Source of the DNA: an uncultured Varibaculum sp.
Lineage (GTDB): Bacteria > Actinomycetota > Actinomycetes > Actinomycetales > Actinomycetaceae
Length of the DNA: 5,277 nucleotides
Direction of reading: 5' to 3'
NCBI GenBank assembly: GCA_947253735.1
Contig: CAMYAU010000103.1
Span: forward strand, 1-5,277
The translations under genes were made by a program, and so were the position numbers. A model generated the notes under the pieces. That model saw nothing but the letters and a program-made list of their open reading frames with translations. It was not told the origin of the DNA and ran no database searches. Within the stretch, counting starts at the first letter, position 1, and every line of letters begins with the position of its first letter. This document shows, in pieces, positions 1 through 5,277 of the stretch.

Positions 1-308
1 ATACGGTAGGGGTGGGTGGATGCGTCTGCGTGTTCGATTCCAATCGAGGTGGTGTTGGCTACCCAATTTCCCGCGTGCCAGGCGGTATCGCGGTCCCAGA
101 CGAGTTGGCCGATACGGCCACTGGTTTCTACTTGGTAGTGCGCGGAGGCGGGTCGGGTTTGCCATACGTTCCAGCATCCTTGTATGGAAAGGTTTCCATC
201 GTTGTGGTGCAGGATTATTTTGTTGATGGATCGGCCTTGTCTGCCTTTGGTGAAGTGTTTGTTCATCAAAAGGTTCAGGTCAGCTTCTAGAGTGTTCCAG
301 TTCTTCAT
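1..308 (-). CDS. Endolysin, N-acetylmuramoyl-L-alanine amidase (Amidase_2), N-terminal part
   Basis: The gene runs off the low end of the window, leaving 102 codons. Amidase_2 (PF01510) enzymes cut the bond between N-acetylmuramic acid and L-alanine in peptidoglycan, using a zinc ion. Visible motifs are INKIILHHNDGN (28-39), where His34 is the likely first zinc ligand; GCWNVWQTRPASAHYQVE (44-61); GRIGQLVWDRDTAWHAGNW (64-82); and TSIGIEHAD (87-95). The last includes the conserved Glu of the fold. The second zinc His and the final Asp/Cys ligand lie beyond the window, as would any wall-binding domain. ATG at 308 has GGAG (317-320) 8 bases upstream. No signal peptide is visible, so export would depend on the holin encoded upstream. 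The motif style is close to amidases of actinobacterial phages, which is the main basis for the host guess. Confidence 0.92.
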   Translation of the reverse strand, partial: MKNWNTLEADLNLLMNKHFTKGRQGRSINKIILHHNDGNLSIQGCWNVWQTRPASAHYQVETSGRIGQLVWDRDTAWHAGNWVANTTSIGIEHADASTHPYR

Positions 309-338
309 TTTGGGTTCTCCGTTTCTTTGTTGGTTGGT

Positions 339-497
339 TTAGCCGGTGGCCAGGATAAAAAGTGCGATCAGGTAGATAAGCGGGGTCAGTATCCATGAAA
401 GGAATAAGGCGAAAAGGAGCCAGATCCCGGCGGTAAGTAGCGTTAAGACTGCTAGGAGTGCCAAGAATTTAAGAATTGTTTTCGAGCAGGTTTTCAT
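339..497 (-). CDS. Small two-helix membrane protein, candidate second holin or antiholin (52 aa)
   Basis: This 52-residue protein starts at ATG 497, overlaps the holin stop as ATGA, and ends at TAA (341-339), 30 bases before the endolysin start. After a basic N-terminus (MKTCSKTILK, Lys at 2, 6 and 10) the whole protein is hydrophobic, with no charged residue from 11 to the end. It can be read as two membrane segments, about 10-29 and 31-50, around a Ser-Trp and a Thr-Pro. A charge-poor hairpin with a cytoplasmic N-terminus is inferred. Small proteins of this kind beside a holin and endolysin are often second holins, antiholins or pinholin-like, but I recognise no family. No good ribosome binding site is visible (only an A-rich GAAAAAGAAAAG), so translation is probably coupled to the holin. 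The overlap, continuous hydrophobicity and place in the lysis cassette support a real gene. Confidence 0.72.
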   Translation of the reverse strand: MKTCSKTILKFLALLAVLTLLTAGIWLLFALFLSWILTPLIYLIALFILATG

Positions 498-1048
498 GGC
501 TTTTCTTTTTCGTCGGGGAGGGCGTGTTGGGGCAGATATTTGCCCGGGCTGGTCTGGCCTGCCTGAGGGGTTGGCGGGGAGTATTTATCTGGACTACTCG
601 CCTTAGCAGGTGGTGTTGAGCTGGTTTTTAAGGCGGGCTGATTTTGACCGGTTTGCTTGATTGTGTCTAATGCTTGTTTTAGTCCGCCCGGGATCGGCAG
701 ACCTAACAGTGCAGCGTTTTCGAGGACGGAGATGCCCTCGTTGGATAGGTAGAAGAAGATGGTGGCGGTGCGTAGCACTCCGGGGGTGCCAAGAATATGC
801 ACGTCTAATAAGTGTGCGAGTCCGATGAGGGCGAAGATTAGGATTTTGCGGGCGATACCGCGAAACCCTACCGAGCTGGATAGTTTGTGGGCGTTGATTG
901 CGGCTAGTATTCCGGTGGCGTAGTCGATGATGGTAAAGGCTACGATCGCGTAGAGCAGGGAGTCGGTTCCACCGAGAAAGGCTCCTAGCCAAGCACCTAT
1001 AGCGGTGATTACGCCTTGGAATAGCATCCAAATGGTTTTGATAGACAA
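494..1048 (-). CDS. Holin, toxin secretion/phage lysis family (Phage_holin_4_1-like)
   Basis: This 184-residue membrane protein probably forms the inner-membrane lesion that releases or activates the endolysin. Hydrophobic segments lie at about 10-27 (QGVITAIGAWLGAFLG), 31-51 (LLYAIVAFTIIDYATGILAA), 69-88 (ILIFALIGLAHLLDVHIL) and 92-115. Family-type motifs are the IDYATGILAA region, SSSVGFRGIARK (57-68), and FFYLSNEGISVLENAALLGLPIPGGL (98-123, split by eye), as in PF05105 holins (TcdE/Cph1 group). From about 133 onward there is a hydrophilic, proline-rich extension of some 50 residues, longer than the short charged tail usual in the family. The start is TTG, with AAAGGA 11 bases upstream; ATG at codon 8 is an alternative. 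The TGA stop overlaps the start of a two-helix protein, and the endolysin follows, so the context is a lysis cassette. Confidence 0.85.
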   Translation of the reverse strand: MSIKTIWMLFQGVITAIGAWLGAFLGGTDSLLYAIVAFTIIDYATGILAAINAHKLSSSVGFRGIARKILIFALIGLAHLLDVHILGTPGVLRTATIFFYLSNEGISVLENAALLGLPIPGGLKQALDTIKQTGQNQPALKTSSTPPAKASSPDKYSPPTPQAGQTSPGKYLPQHALPDEKEKP

Positions 1049-1059
1049 AATTCTTGCTG

Positions 1060-1065
1060 TCCTTT
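1060..1065 (-). promoter_or_regulatory. Ribosome binding site (AAAGGA) for the TTG-started holin, long spacing
   Basis: AAAGGA on the minus strand lies 11 bases before TTG at 1048. The same AAAGGA core stands 7 bases before the ATG of the hub and DUF1617-like genes. The longer spacing and weaker start codon suggest lower initiation for the holin. This site is also why the start is placed at the TTG and not at the internal ATG seven codons later. Confidence 0.6.
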
Positions 1066-1106
1066 CAAAATAGTTAACGGGTTAGCACAAGCGTGCGTGC
1101 TTGCGG

Positions 1107-1137
1107 ATATAAGAAATGCCTGCACAATGCAGGCATT
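1107..1137 (-). terminator. Perfect 10-bp hairpin, possible weak terminator or attenuator
   Basis: The arms AATGCCTGCA (1115-1124) and TGCAGGCATT (1128-1137) are exact reverse complements separated by three bases. Read on the minus strand, the stem is followed by TCTTATAT (1114-1107). Together with the last two T of the stem this gives a broken T-rich tract, as expected for a weak intrinsic terminator in the direction of the genes. Read on the plus strand, no T-tract follows. It lies in the only gap over 100 bases in the window, between the tail genes and the holin. A shorter 5-bp hairpin (CAAGC/GCTTG, 1088-1103) follows. An RNA processing or stabilising role, or a protein binding site, is possible instead. 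Confidence 0.5.
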
Positions 1138-1158
1138 GAAACTTCAAACAAGGCGGCG

Positions 1159-1326
1159 CTATTCGGTTTGTATATATGGGCGCTTTAGGGCTTGCAGCGT
1201 GAGGCGGGTGATATCCATAGTGTTTTTTCTGGGTATCACCATTACGGGATTGTCTGTGTTTTTTGTTTTTCCTGGCGGGGCTGGTTTTGGGTCAGAGGGG
1301 ATCGGGATTATCGCTTGCTCAATCAT
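1159..1326 (-). CDS. Small proline-rich phage protein of unknown function (55 aa)
   Basis: This 55-residue protein is encoded in a frame that is open from an ATG at 1536. The stretch from 1536 to 1327 lies inside the DUF1617-like gene and reads as an arginine/serine-rich shadow. The start at 1326 is preferred because it sits under AAAGGAG with 7-base spacing and overlaps the upstream stop as ATGA, typical of coupled translation. The protein starts MIEQAIIPIPSDPKPAPPGK, with six prolines in the first 18 residues. It has a basic middle and ends with a possible amphipathic helix (MDITRLTLQALKRPYIQ, 37-53). I see no membrane segment or signal peptide, and I do not recognise a family. It does not resemble the XkdX-type small proteins often found at this place. 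A minor tail or assembly role is possible from position only. Confidence 0.7.
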   Translation of the reverse strand: MIEQAIIPIPSDPKPAPPGKTKNTDNPVMVIPRKNTMDITRLTLQALKRPYIQTE

Positions 1327-1760
1327 GAGGTTTCTCCTTTGCTTATGGCTTGTTCTACTGCTTCGCTTAACGCACAGAATGCTTCTGCTTGTTGCCCGGC
1401 TAGCTCGCCGTCGTAGGTTTCTATTAGGCTTTTTACTTCTTGGAGATGGTTTTGGTAGGTAGGGCCAGATACTTCGGCCAGGGAATCGAATAGGCTTTGA
1501 CGAGCGGTGAAGAATTCTTGGGCTTTTTCTGGGCATGCCAGGGAGAATGTTCCCCCAGCATCGATGCGGGGTTTGCCGTTTTCGTTTAGGGAGGCGTATT
1601 GGGTTACCAGTTCGTATTCATCATCGCTAAAACGCTTGGTGGCCTGCCGTACTAGGTCTAGCAGTTTGGTTCTAGCTCTAGAAGGACCGGGTTTAAGACT
1701 CATGGCAGCTAATAGTTCTGTTAGCCCTGTTAGGTGCTTGTTAGCTATCCAAATTTTCAT
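1323..1760 (-). CDS. Phage protein of unknown function, DUF1617-like
   Basis: This 145-residue protein has no signal peptide or membrane segment. It begins MKIWIANKHLTGLTELLAAM and continues with SLKPGPSRARTKLLDLV (21-37), a helical acidic segment (FSDDEYELVTQYA) and NGKPRIDAGGTFSL (61-74). The second half (about 78-140) looks all-helical. The pattern 'SRART-KLL ... ELV..YA ... G-KP' matches what I remember of DUF1617, small proteins encoded after tail fibre or hub genes in Gram-positive phages. Their function is not established. ATG at 1760 has AAAGGA (1768-1773) 7 bases upstream, in a 30-base gap after the hub gene. The TGA stop overlaps the ATG of the next gene (ATGA). A tail-associated or assembly role is inferred from position only; the family call is from memory and moderately sure. 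Confidence 0.75.
   Translation of the reverse strand: MKIWIANKHLTGLTELLAAMSLKPGPSRARTKLLDLVRQATKRFSDDEYELVTQYASLNENGKPRIDAGGTFSLACPEKAQEFFTARQSLFDSLAEVSGPTYQNHLQEVKSLIETYDGELAGQQAEAFCALSEAVEQAISKGETS
1334..1340 (-). promoter_or_regulatory. Strong ribosome binding site (AAAGGAG) that sets the start at 1326
   Basis: On the minus strand AAAGGAG is followed by seven bases and then ATG at 1326. It is the best match to the 16S rRNA tail in the window, at ideal spacing, and it lies inside the last codons of the upstream DUF1617-like gene. It argues that the small downstream protein begins here and not at the earlier ATG at 1536 in the same frame. Confidence 0.8.
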
Positions 1761-1790
1761 GACGTATTCCTTTCTTGAATACAGCCTGGT

Positions 1791-4451
1791 TTAGGCAGTG
1801 TTGGTAGACATTGGTTGATACCCGGTGTTATGGAAGTAGGTCCAGGAGATGGTGCCATCCGCTTTGGAGGTTATGGTGCTGATCCAGCCCTGGTTAAGCA
1901 GCCCGATGAGCCCGTTTACCCGGCTCATAAGGTCTGAGAGCCGGTCGAAAAGTCGGGTCATGTTATAGAACGTGCCGTTGGTGACGATCATGACGTCATA
2001 GGTGTGGAATACTACTTTGGCTAGCTTTGTCGGCCCGACCCATCCTGGATGCGTGCCCCTATCGGTTAGTACACAATCTTCCAAGGTGACCGATCTGTTT
2101 TCGGTGGTATAGAACTTGTAACCATTCGTGCGCAGATCAGCCCCAAGGTGGATGCCAGCCGAATCATAAAACCGTCCCTTTGGGTCTAGGGTCAAACACG
2201 TGAAATAGTCCCCGTTTGGAGCGTCTTGGTAGGTCCAGGCAACATAGTCACCCTCGTTAGCTAGCGACGTGGAGATACCCTCTATTTCCTCATGATCCTT
2301 TTTATGGCCCCTGCCTAACTGTCCGATATATCGATTCCCGTACCAAAACTGCATCCCGGTACTAGCGATTTTCCCTTCCAGTTCCGAACCGTTATACCAA
2401 GAAATCTGGGTGGGGTTGATGCGAATATTACTCGTCCACCCGGCAAGACCAACCTGGATAGCATTAGCGGAAAGCTTATCCGCCGTAATGGATGCCGCTC
2501 CGATCCGGTTGGCATCAAGCAGACCAGTGGTGATCTTGCTGGCATCTATGTAAGCAATCTTCGCCGAAGTTATAGCAGCGTCGCTAATCATTACTGTTTG
2601 GATGTATCCGTTAGCAATCGTGAGCTTATCGCTAGTGATGCTCCCGGCGGCGATCCTGCTAGCCGCTAGGGTACCGGTGGTTATTTTATCTGCTGACAGC
2701 TGAGAGATTTTAGCGTTAGTGATAGCCGCATCGGCAATCATTGCGGTACCGATTACGGCGTCATCGATTGAGGTTTGCCCACTGATGTGTACTTTTGCTG
2801 CATCAATCAGAACGGTTTCATTCGACAGATTGATTTGGGTAATAATCTCGGCTCTTTTAACTCTCAGGTTCACGTTGTCTGAAACCATCGTCAAGGAGGA
2901 GTTAATGTTTTTGGTTTCATCTGCTACCTGCACTTTGAACGCTTCTAGAGCATTTTGAGTGCTGGTTGCATCCTGGAGAGCTTTTTCGGCCTGAGCTTTT
3001 GCAGTCGCTGTATCGCTACTGGTTTTTACTAGCTCGCCTTGGGTTTGTTTAAGGCTTGCTTGGACTTGCTCAACGCTAGCGTTTGCTTGCGCGATCTGGG
3101 TTTTAGCTGCTTGCAGGTTCGCCGCCAGTTGAGCCGCGTTCAAATCGGTGGCAAGACTGACCCACCTGGGCTGACCAGTATCGGTGAGCTTATAGATCCA
3201 GATTCCTACTTGCTCACCATTTTCTTTAAACCACACATCCCCAAGCCGCGCTGATACCGGTTGGGTGGTGCCATAGTGGTTGGTGTTTTTCCCATCCGCG
3301 CTAGCTAGCGCAATACTTGCTGCCTGCTGGGCTTGGATAGCCTCGCTGCGGGCAGCGGTGATGGTGCGGGTGATGTCGGTGAACTTCCCAGCAGCACTGC
3401 CCAGCTCAATCGAAATGTATTCACCTGCGAGTGGGTCGAAGTCATAAGCAACAACCCTGGCGGTGAGTGCCACGTTGAGGTCATCGTGGCGGACGGTTAC
3501 TGTGTCGCCTAGGGTCACGGTTTCTAGGTCGCAAAAACCCTCATATTCTTTCGTCGAAGCCAGATCCACAAACGAGATCTTGTAAGCGCAATGCGGTTGA
3601 TCGACATGACAACTAGAGAACTCAGCTTTCGCTAGTTCACGCAGTCTTGCGTGTGCTTGCTCTAGGGGAAGTTCGTCCTCTCGTGGCTTGCCTGGGTCTT
3701 TGATGGCTTTGACTTGCCCATAGCGGATGACCTTGATACGCGGGGTAATATAGTCGCTGATGCGAGGGCTGTCCACGTACAGTTCAGGTAGGAGCAGACC
3801 GTCGTAACCAACCGGCAAAATCCGGGTAACTATCGTGGTGTAGTCCAGGCTCGATTCGTATCCGGACAGGTTTTTACGATCCCTTATAACCACGCCATGA
3901 TTAGCGCCTATGCGGGGCGCGTGGTGGATATGCCAGTTATCGAAAGTAAGCTCGCCGCCCCAACGCGAAATAAAACTGTTGTCGCTGTCATCTAACAAGG
4001 CCGCGCTGAGTGGGGTTCTAACTATGCGGGCAGAGGATCGACGCGAGTTATCTGAACTGCTAGCGCTAAAACCGTGCGGGCTATTGGCTGCCCCTAGCAG
4101 CTGATCTAGGGCTTGTTTAGCGGTTTTGTTTACCACATAGGTGTCAGCGATAAGGTTGGCAGAAAGGTCATAAAACACGTGATGGGCAACTACTTCGAGT
4201 ATCCCGTCAAGGCTGGTGGTGACCTCGCTGATACGAAATCCTTGCCGGACGTTTATTCCTGGAACCGGGGCGGCCACGATGTTTTCTATTACCAACAGGT
4301 TCGCTGCTGGCCCATCAAAGGGGTAGGAAAATGTTAGGGAAAACTTGCCGTTTAGTTCCTGACTTACTACTGGGTCGATAAGGTGGCGATCTAGCACCGC
4401 TAACCCACTGGCAGTAAAATCCCTAGCGCTACGATCATGAATCGTAATCAT
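1791..4451 (-). CDS. tal: Tail tip/hub protein (Tal-like, phage minor structural protein)
   Basis: This 886-residue protein is probably the baseplate hub and the host-facing tip of the tail. Residues 1-360 match the phage minor structural protein N-terminal type (TIGR01665/Prophage_tail-like): ITIHDRSARDF at the start, SQELNGKFSLTFSYPFDG (30-47), then GFRISEV, VVAHHVFYDL and LLGAAN. Around 386-436 is a small module with DGKNTNHYGT, GDVWFKENGEQVGIWIYKL and a Trp, common between hub and fibre in Gram-positive phages. Residues about 437-515 are Ala/Gln/Lys-rich and coiled-coil-like. Residues 570-660 hold two copies of a 41-residue module. The remainder (about 661-886) is probably receptor- or wall-facing, with WYGNRYIGQLG, GIHLGADLRTNGYKFYT and a short heptad-like helix (RLFDRLSDLMSRVNGLIGLL) near the end. 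ATG at 4451 has AAAGGA (4459-4464) 7 bases upstream. I cannot confirm peptidase activity: no catalytic set is recognisable by eye. Confidence 0.85.
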   Translation of the reverse strand: MITIHDRSARDFTASGLAVLDRHLIDPVVSQELNGKFSLTFSYPFDGPAANLLVIENIVAAPVPGINVRQGFRISEVTTSLDGILEVVAHHVFYDLSANLIADTYVVNKTAKQALDQLLGAANSPHGFSASSSDNSRRSSARIVRTPLSAALLDDSDNSFISRWGGELTFDNWHIHHAPRIGANHGVVIRDRKNLSGYESSLDYTTIVTRILPVGYDGLLLPELYVDSPRISDYITPRIKVIRYGQVKAIKDPGKPREDELPLEQAHARLRELAKAEFSSCHVDQPHCAYKISFVDLASTKEYEGFCDLETVTLGDTVTVRHDDLNVALTARVVAYDFDPLAGEYISIELGSAAGKFTDITRTITAARSEAIQAQQAASIALASADGKNTNHYGTTQPVSARLGDVWFKENGEQVGIWIYKLTDTGQPRWVSLATDLNAAQLAANLQAAKTQIAQANASVEQVQASLKQTQGELVKTSSDTATAKAQAEKALQDATSTQNALEAFKVQVADETKNINSSLTMVSDNVNLRVKRAEIITQINLSNETVLIDAAKVHISGQTSIDDAVIGTAMIADAAITNAKISQLSADKITTGTLAASRIAAGSITSDKLTIANGYIQTVMISDAAITSAKIAYIDASKITTGLLDANRIGAASITADKLSANAIQVGLAGWTSNIRINPTQISWYNGSELEGKIASTGMQFWYGNRYIGQLGRGHKKDHEEIEGISTSLANEGDYVAWTYQDAPNGDYFTCLTLDPKGRFYDSAGIHLGADLRTNGYKFYTTENRSVTLEDCVLTDRGTHPGWVGPTKLAKVVFHTYDVMIVTNGTFYNMTRLFDRLSDLMSRVNGLIGLLNQGWISTITSKADGTISWTYFHNTGYQPMSTNTA
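2472..2744 (-). repeat. Two-copy 41-residue protein module within the tail tip gene
   Basis: Two copies lie 50 codons apart. Copy 1 is residues 570-610 (bases 2744-2622) and copy 2 is residues 620-660 (bases 2594-2472). A hand alignment gives 27 of 41 identical residues with no gaps. Shared blocks are M-I-x-D-A-A-I-T-x-A-K-I, K-I-T-T-G, A-x-R-I and S-I-T-x-D-K-L. Modules of this 'DAAIT.AKI' / 'ADKITTG' type occur in many phage tail tip and fibre proteins, including the host-specificity protein J group. They probably form repeated beta-rich stalk turns. A degenerate start of a further unit may be present at SIDDAVIGTAMIADAAI (561-577). The copies have diverged, so this is an old internal duplication and not a recent one. 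Confidence 0.85.
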
Positions 4452-4464
4452 GGGTTAGTCCTTT

Positions 4465-5151
4465 CTACAAGGTACGCCAGTTACCTTGGGCTTCGATTCT
4501 TGAAATACCTGTGCCCAGCTCGATGTGGTTAGCCCCAGGGCAAAGTTGCGGGAAGGGCCCTGAAATCCCATCGGTTTGGGTTTTACCTGCAACGTGGGTT
4601 ACAAGCCGGGGACTATCGATAGTTAATTGCCCGCTATGAGCAGAAACTATCAAAGCAGTATCGTTTATTTTTAGTTCCAACTCCCCGGTACCAAAAACAG
4701 TTATTACCGGATCGGAAGCTAAAAGACCAGGATTAATAATCGTGCCCGAAGCGCTTAAAGTTAGCTGTTTAAGCCCGGTTTCCAGGTAGGTAAACGGCTG
4801 GCAACAAAGCTCGGCTTCAAACATTACCCAAGTGGCCAGCGAAGGCACTGCTGGTGATATTTTGACGTGTTTAAGATACCTGAACATGCCAGGCTCACCG
4901 CTAAAACCAATCGTGTGGGCCCCAGTCAGCGCGTAGGCGGCTTTGCGGTATGCTTCCAGCCCGCCACGCACCGCTAGTTTCAAAGTTATTTCGCCATCTT
5001 GCCACCCTTTAAAGCGGGTAAGGCTGCCGGCCCGCCCTGACACCTCAATATCATCTATCCCCATGGTGGCAGTAGGGATCTCTACAGGTGCGCAAAAACG
5101 GATACCCAGGCTTTTAGAGCTAACCTTATGGTCGAGAACAAACCCGTACAT
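4465..5151 (-). CDS. dit: Distal tail protein (Dit family, Sipho_tail)
   Basis: This 228-residue protein is a structural component of the siphophage tail tip. Dit proteins form a ring joining the tail tube to the hub and receptor-binding parts. Family signs include the N-terminal stretch GIDDIEVSGRAGSLTRFKGW (31-50) followed by strand-forming DGEITLKL. The middle segment has EPGMFRYLKHVKI (86-98) and FEAELCCQPFTY (111-122). After it comes the second-domain start TIINPGLLASDPVITVFG (137-154), and then FPQLCPGANHIELG (200-213), close to the 'FP.L.PG.N.I' signature near the end of Dit proteins. The length is typical of short Dit proteins without an inserted carbohydrate-binding module. ATG at 5151 is preceded by a weak G-rich site (GGGGGTG, about 8 bases upstream) that overlaps the end of the tape measure gene. 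The TAG stop lies 13 bases before the hub gene start. The assignment rests on both motifs and gene order (tape measure, Dit, Tal). Confidence 0.88.
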   Translation of the reverse strand: MYGFVLDHKVSSKSLGIRFCAPVEIPTATMGIDDIEVSGRAGSLTRFKGWQDGEITLKLAVRGGLEAYRKAAYALTGAHTIGFSGEPGMFRYLKHVKISPAVPSLATWVMFEAELCCQPFTYLETGLKQLTLSASGTIINPGLLASDPVITVFGTGELELKINDTALIVSAHSGQLTIDSPRLVTHVAGKTQTDGISGPFPQLCPGANHIELGTGISRIEAQGNWRTL

Positions 5152-5155
5152 TGAT

Positions 5156-5277
5156 TTACACCCCCGCAGCTAGCAGATTTGCTCGCCGAGATAGCCGTGA
5201 TAGTTGCTGATCAATTTTGGGTGCGAGTTTGCCGACCAGCGTCCCATCACTTAAAACAACCTTGATATCCAAACCCT
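5156..5277 (-). CDS. Probable tape measure protein, C-terminal end only (partial)
   Basis: This is the end of a gene whose start lies beyond the window edge. The frame stays open for 39 codons and ends at TAA (5158-5156); the other two minus-strand frames hit stops near the edge. The visible end contains the motif VVLSDGTLVGKLAPKIDQQL followed by a basic stretch ending LLAAGV. A short segment of the type 'DGTLVGKLAPKID' is familiar at the C-terminus of siphophage tape measure proteins. These set tail length and are threaded through the tail tube. The position directly upstream of Dit, four bases before its ATG, is the normal place for this gene. Only 39 residues are visible, so the call rests on that short motif and on gene order. 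Another tail gene ending here cannot be excluded. Confidence 0.68.
   Translation of the reverse strand, partial: GLDIKVVLSDGTLVGKLAPKIDQQLSRLSRRANLLAAGV

Noticed and set aside
12..290. 92- and 68-residue plus-strand open frames
   Set aside because: They are antisense to the amidase, whose motifs are unmistakable on the minus strand.
603..1031. 142-residue minus-strand open frame
   Set aside because: It lies wholly inside the holin gene in another frame and is rich in Arg and His with no recognisable domain; the holin frame has clear family motifs.
1049..1158. Promoter for the lysis genes in the 110-base gap
   Set aside because: Several AT-rich hexamers (TATATC, TATTTT) occur on the minus strand, but none has a recognisable -35 element at 16-18 bases.
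1207..1240. Inverted repeat GGTGATA/TATCACC inside the 55-residue gene
   Set aside because: It is only 7 bp, with a 20-base loop, inside coding sequence and without a T-tract. Such a match can be expected by chance.
1097..1462. 121-residue plus-strand open frame with a hydrophobic Leu-rich sequence
   Set aside because: It is antisense to two coding genes and the intergenic hairpin. Its hydrophobicity is explained by being the complement of Lys/Arg/Gln-rich coding sequence. I see no ribosome binding site or family.
1327..1536. N-terminal extension that would make the 55-residue protein 125 residues long
   Set aside because: It overlaps the DUF1617-like gene in another frame, reads as an Arg/Ser/Pro-rich shadow, and has no advantage over the start at 1326 with its AAAGGAG site and ATGA overlap.
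1507..1794. 95-residue plus-strand open frame
   Set aside because: It is antisense to the DUF1617-like gene and has no independent support. The same applies to the short plus-strand frames at 2719-2958, 3039-3254, 3910-4104, 4113-4337 and 4943-5173.
2315..2545. 76-residue minus-strand open frame
   Set aside because: It is nested in the hub gene in another frame and has no domain or ribosome binding site of note.
1..5277. CRISPR array, tRNA, insertion sequence, attachment site, defence genes or a novel system
   Set aside because: I found no spaced direct repeats, cloverleaf pattern, transposase, integrase or terminal repeats. Nearly every base is accounted for by a standard tail and lysis gene run.

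Overview
The window is a contiguous piece of a siphovirus-type phage or prophage genome, read entirely on the minus strand. It runs from the end of the tail module (high coordinates) into the lysis module (low coordinates). The host looks like a Gram-positive bacterium, with good confidence. An actinobacterium of moderate GC content is my best guess, with low confidence. The grounds are the amidase motif style (LHHNDGN, NVWQTRPASAHYQV, DTAWHAGNW, SIGIEHA), a Dit/Tal-type tail tip, a toxin-secretion/phage-lysis type holin, and ribosome binding sites of the form (G)AAAGGA(G). The host cannot be named from sequence alone, and nothing shows whether this is an integrated prophage or a free phage.

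In transcription order, the tail part is: the last 39 codons of a probable tape measure protein (5277-5156); a distal tail protein of the Dit family (5151-4465); and an 886-residue tail-tip/hub protein (4451-1791). The hub has a Tal-like N-terminal region, a coiled coil, a duplicated 41-residue module and a probable host-facing C-terminus. Next come a DUF1617-like protein of unknown role (1760-1323) and a 55-residue proline-rich protein (1326-1159), the second starting inside the end of the first. A 110-base gap follows, which carries a perfect 10-bp hairpin (1115-1137).

The lysis part is: a holin that starts at TTG (1048-494); a 52-residue, very hydrophobic two-helix protein joined to it by an ATGA overlap (497-339); and the N-terminal 102 codons of an N-acetylmuramoyl-L-alanine amidase endolysin (308 to the window edge). 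Spacing is tight throughout: 4, 13 and 30 bases, a 4-base overlap, 110 bases, a 4-base overlap, then 30 bases. This fits one late operon, with the hairpin as the only obvious break between the tail and lysis groups.

The layout is ordinary for a phage late region. I see no evidence for an undescribed defence or mobile system. The points most worth a second look are the small two-helix protein beside the holin, the 55-residue protein with its own strong ribosome binding site, the hairpin at the tail-lysis boundary, and the proline-rich tail of the holin.
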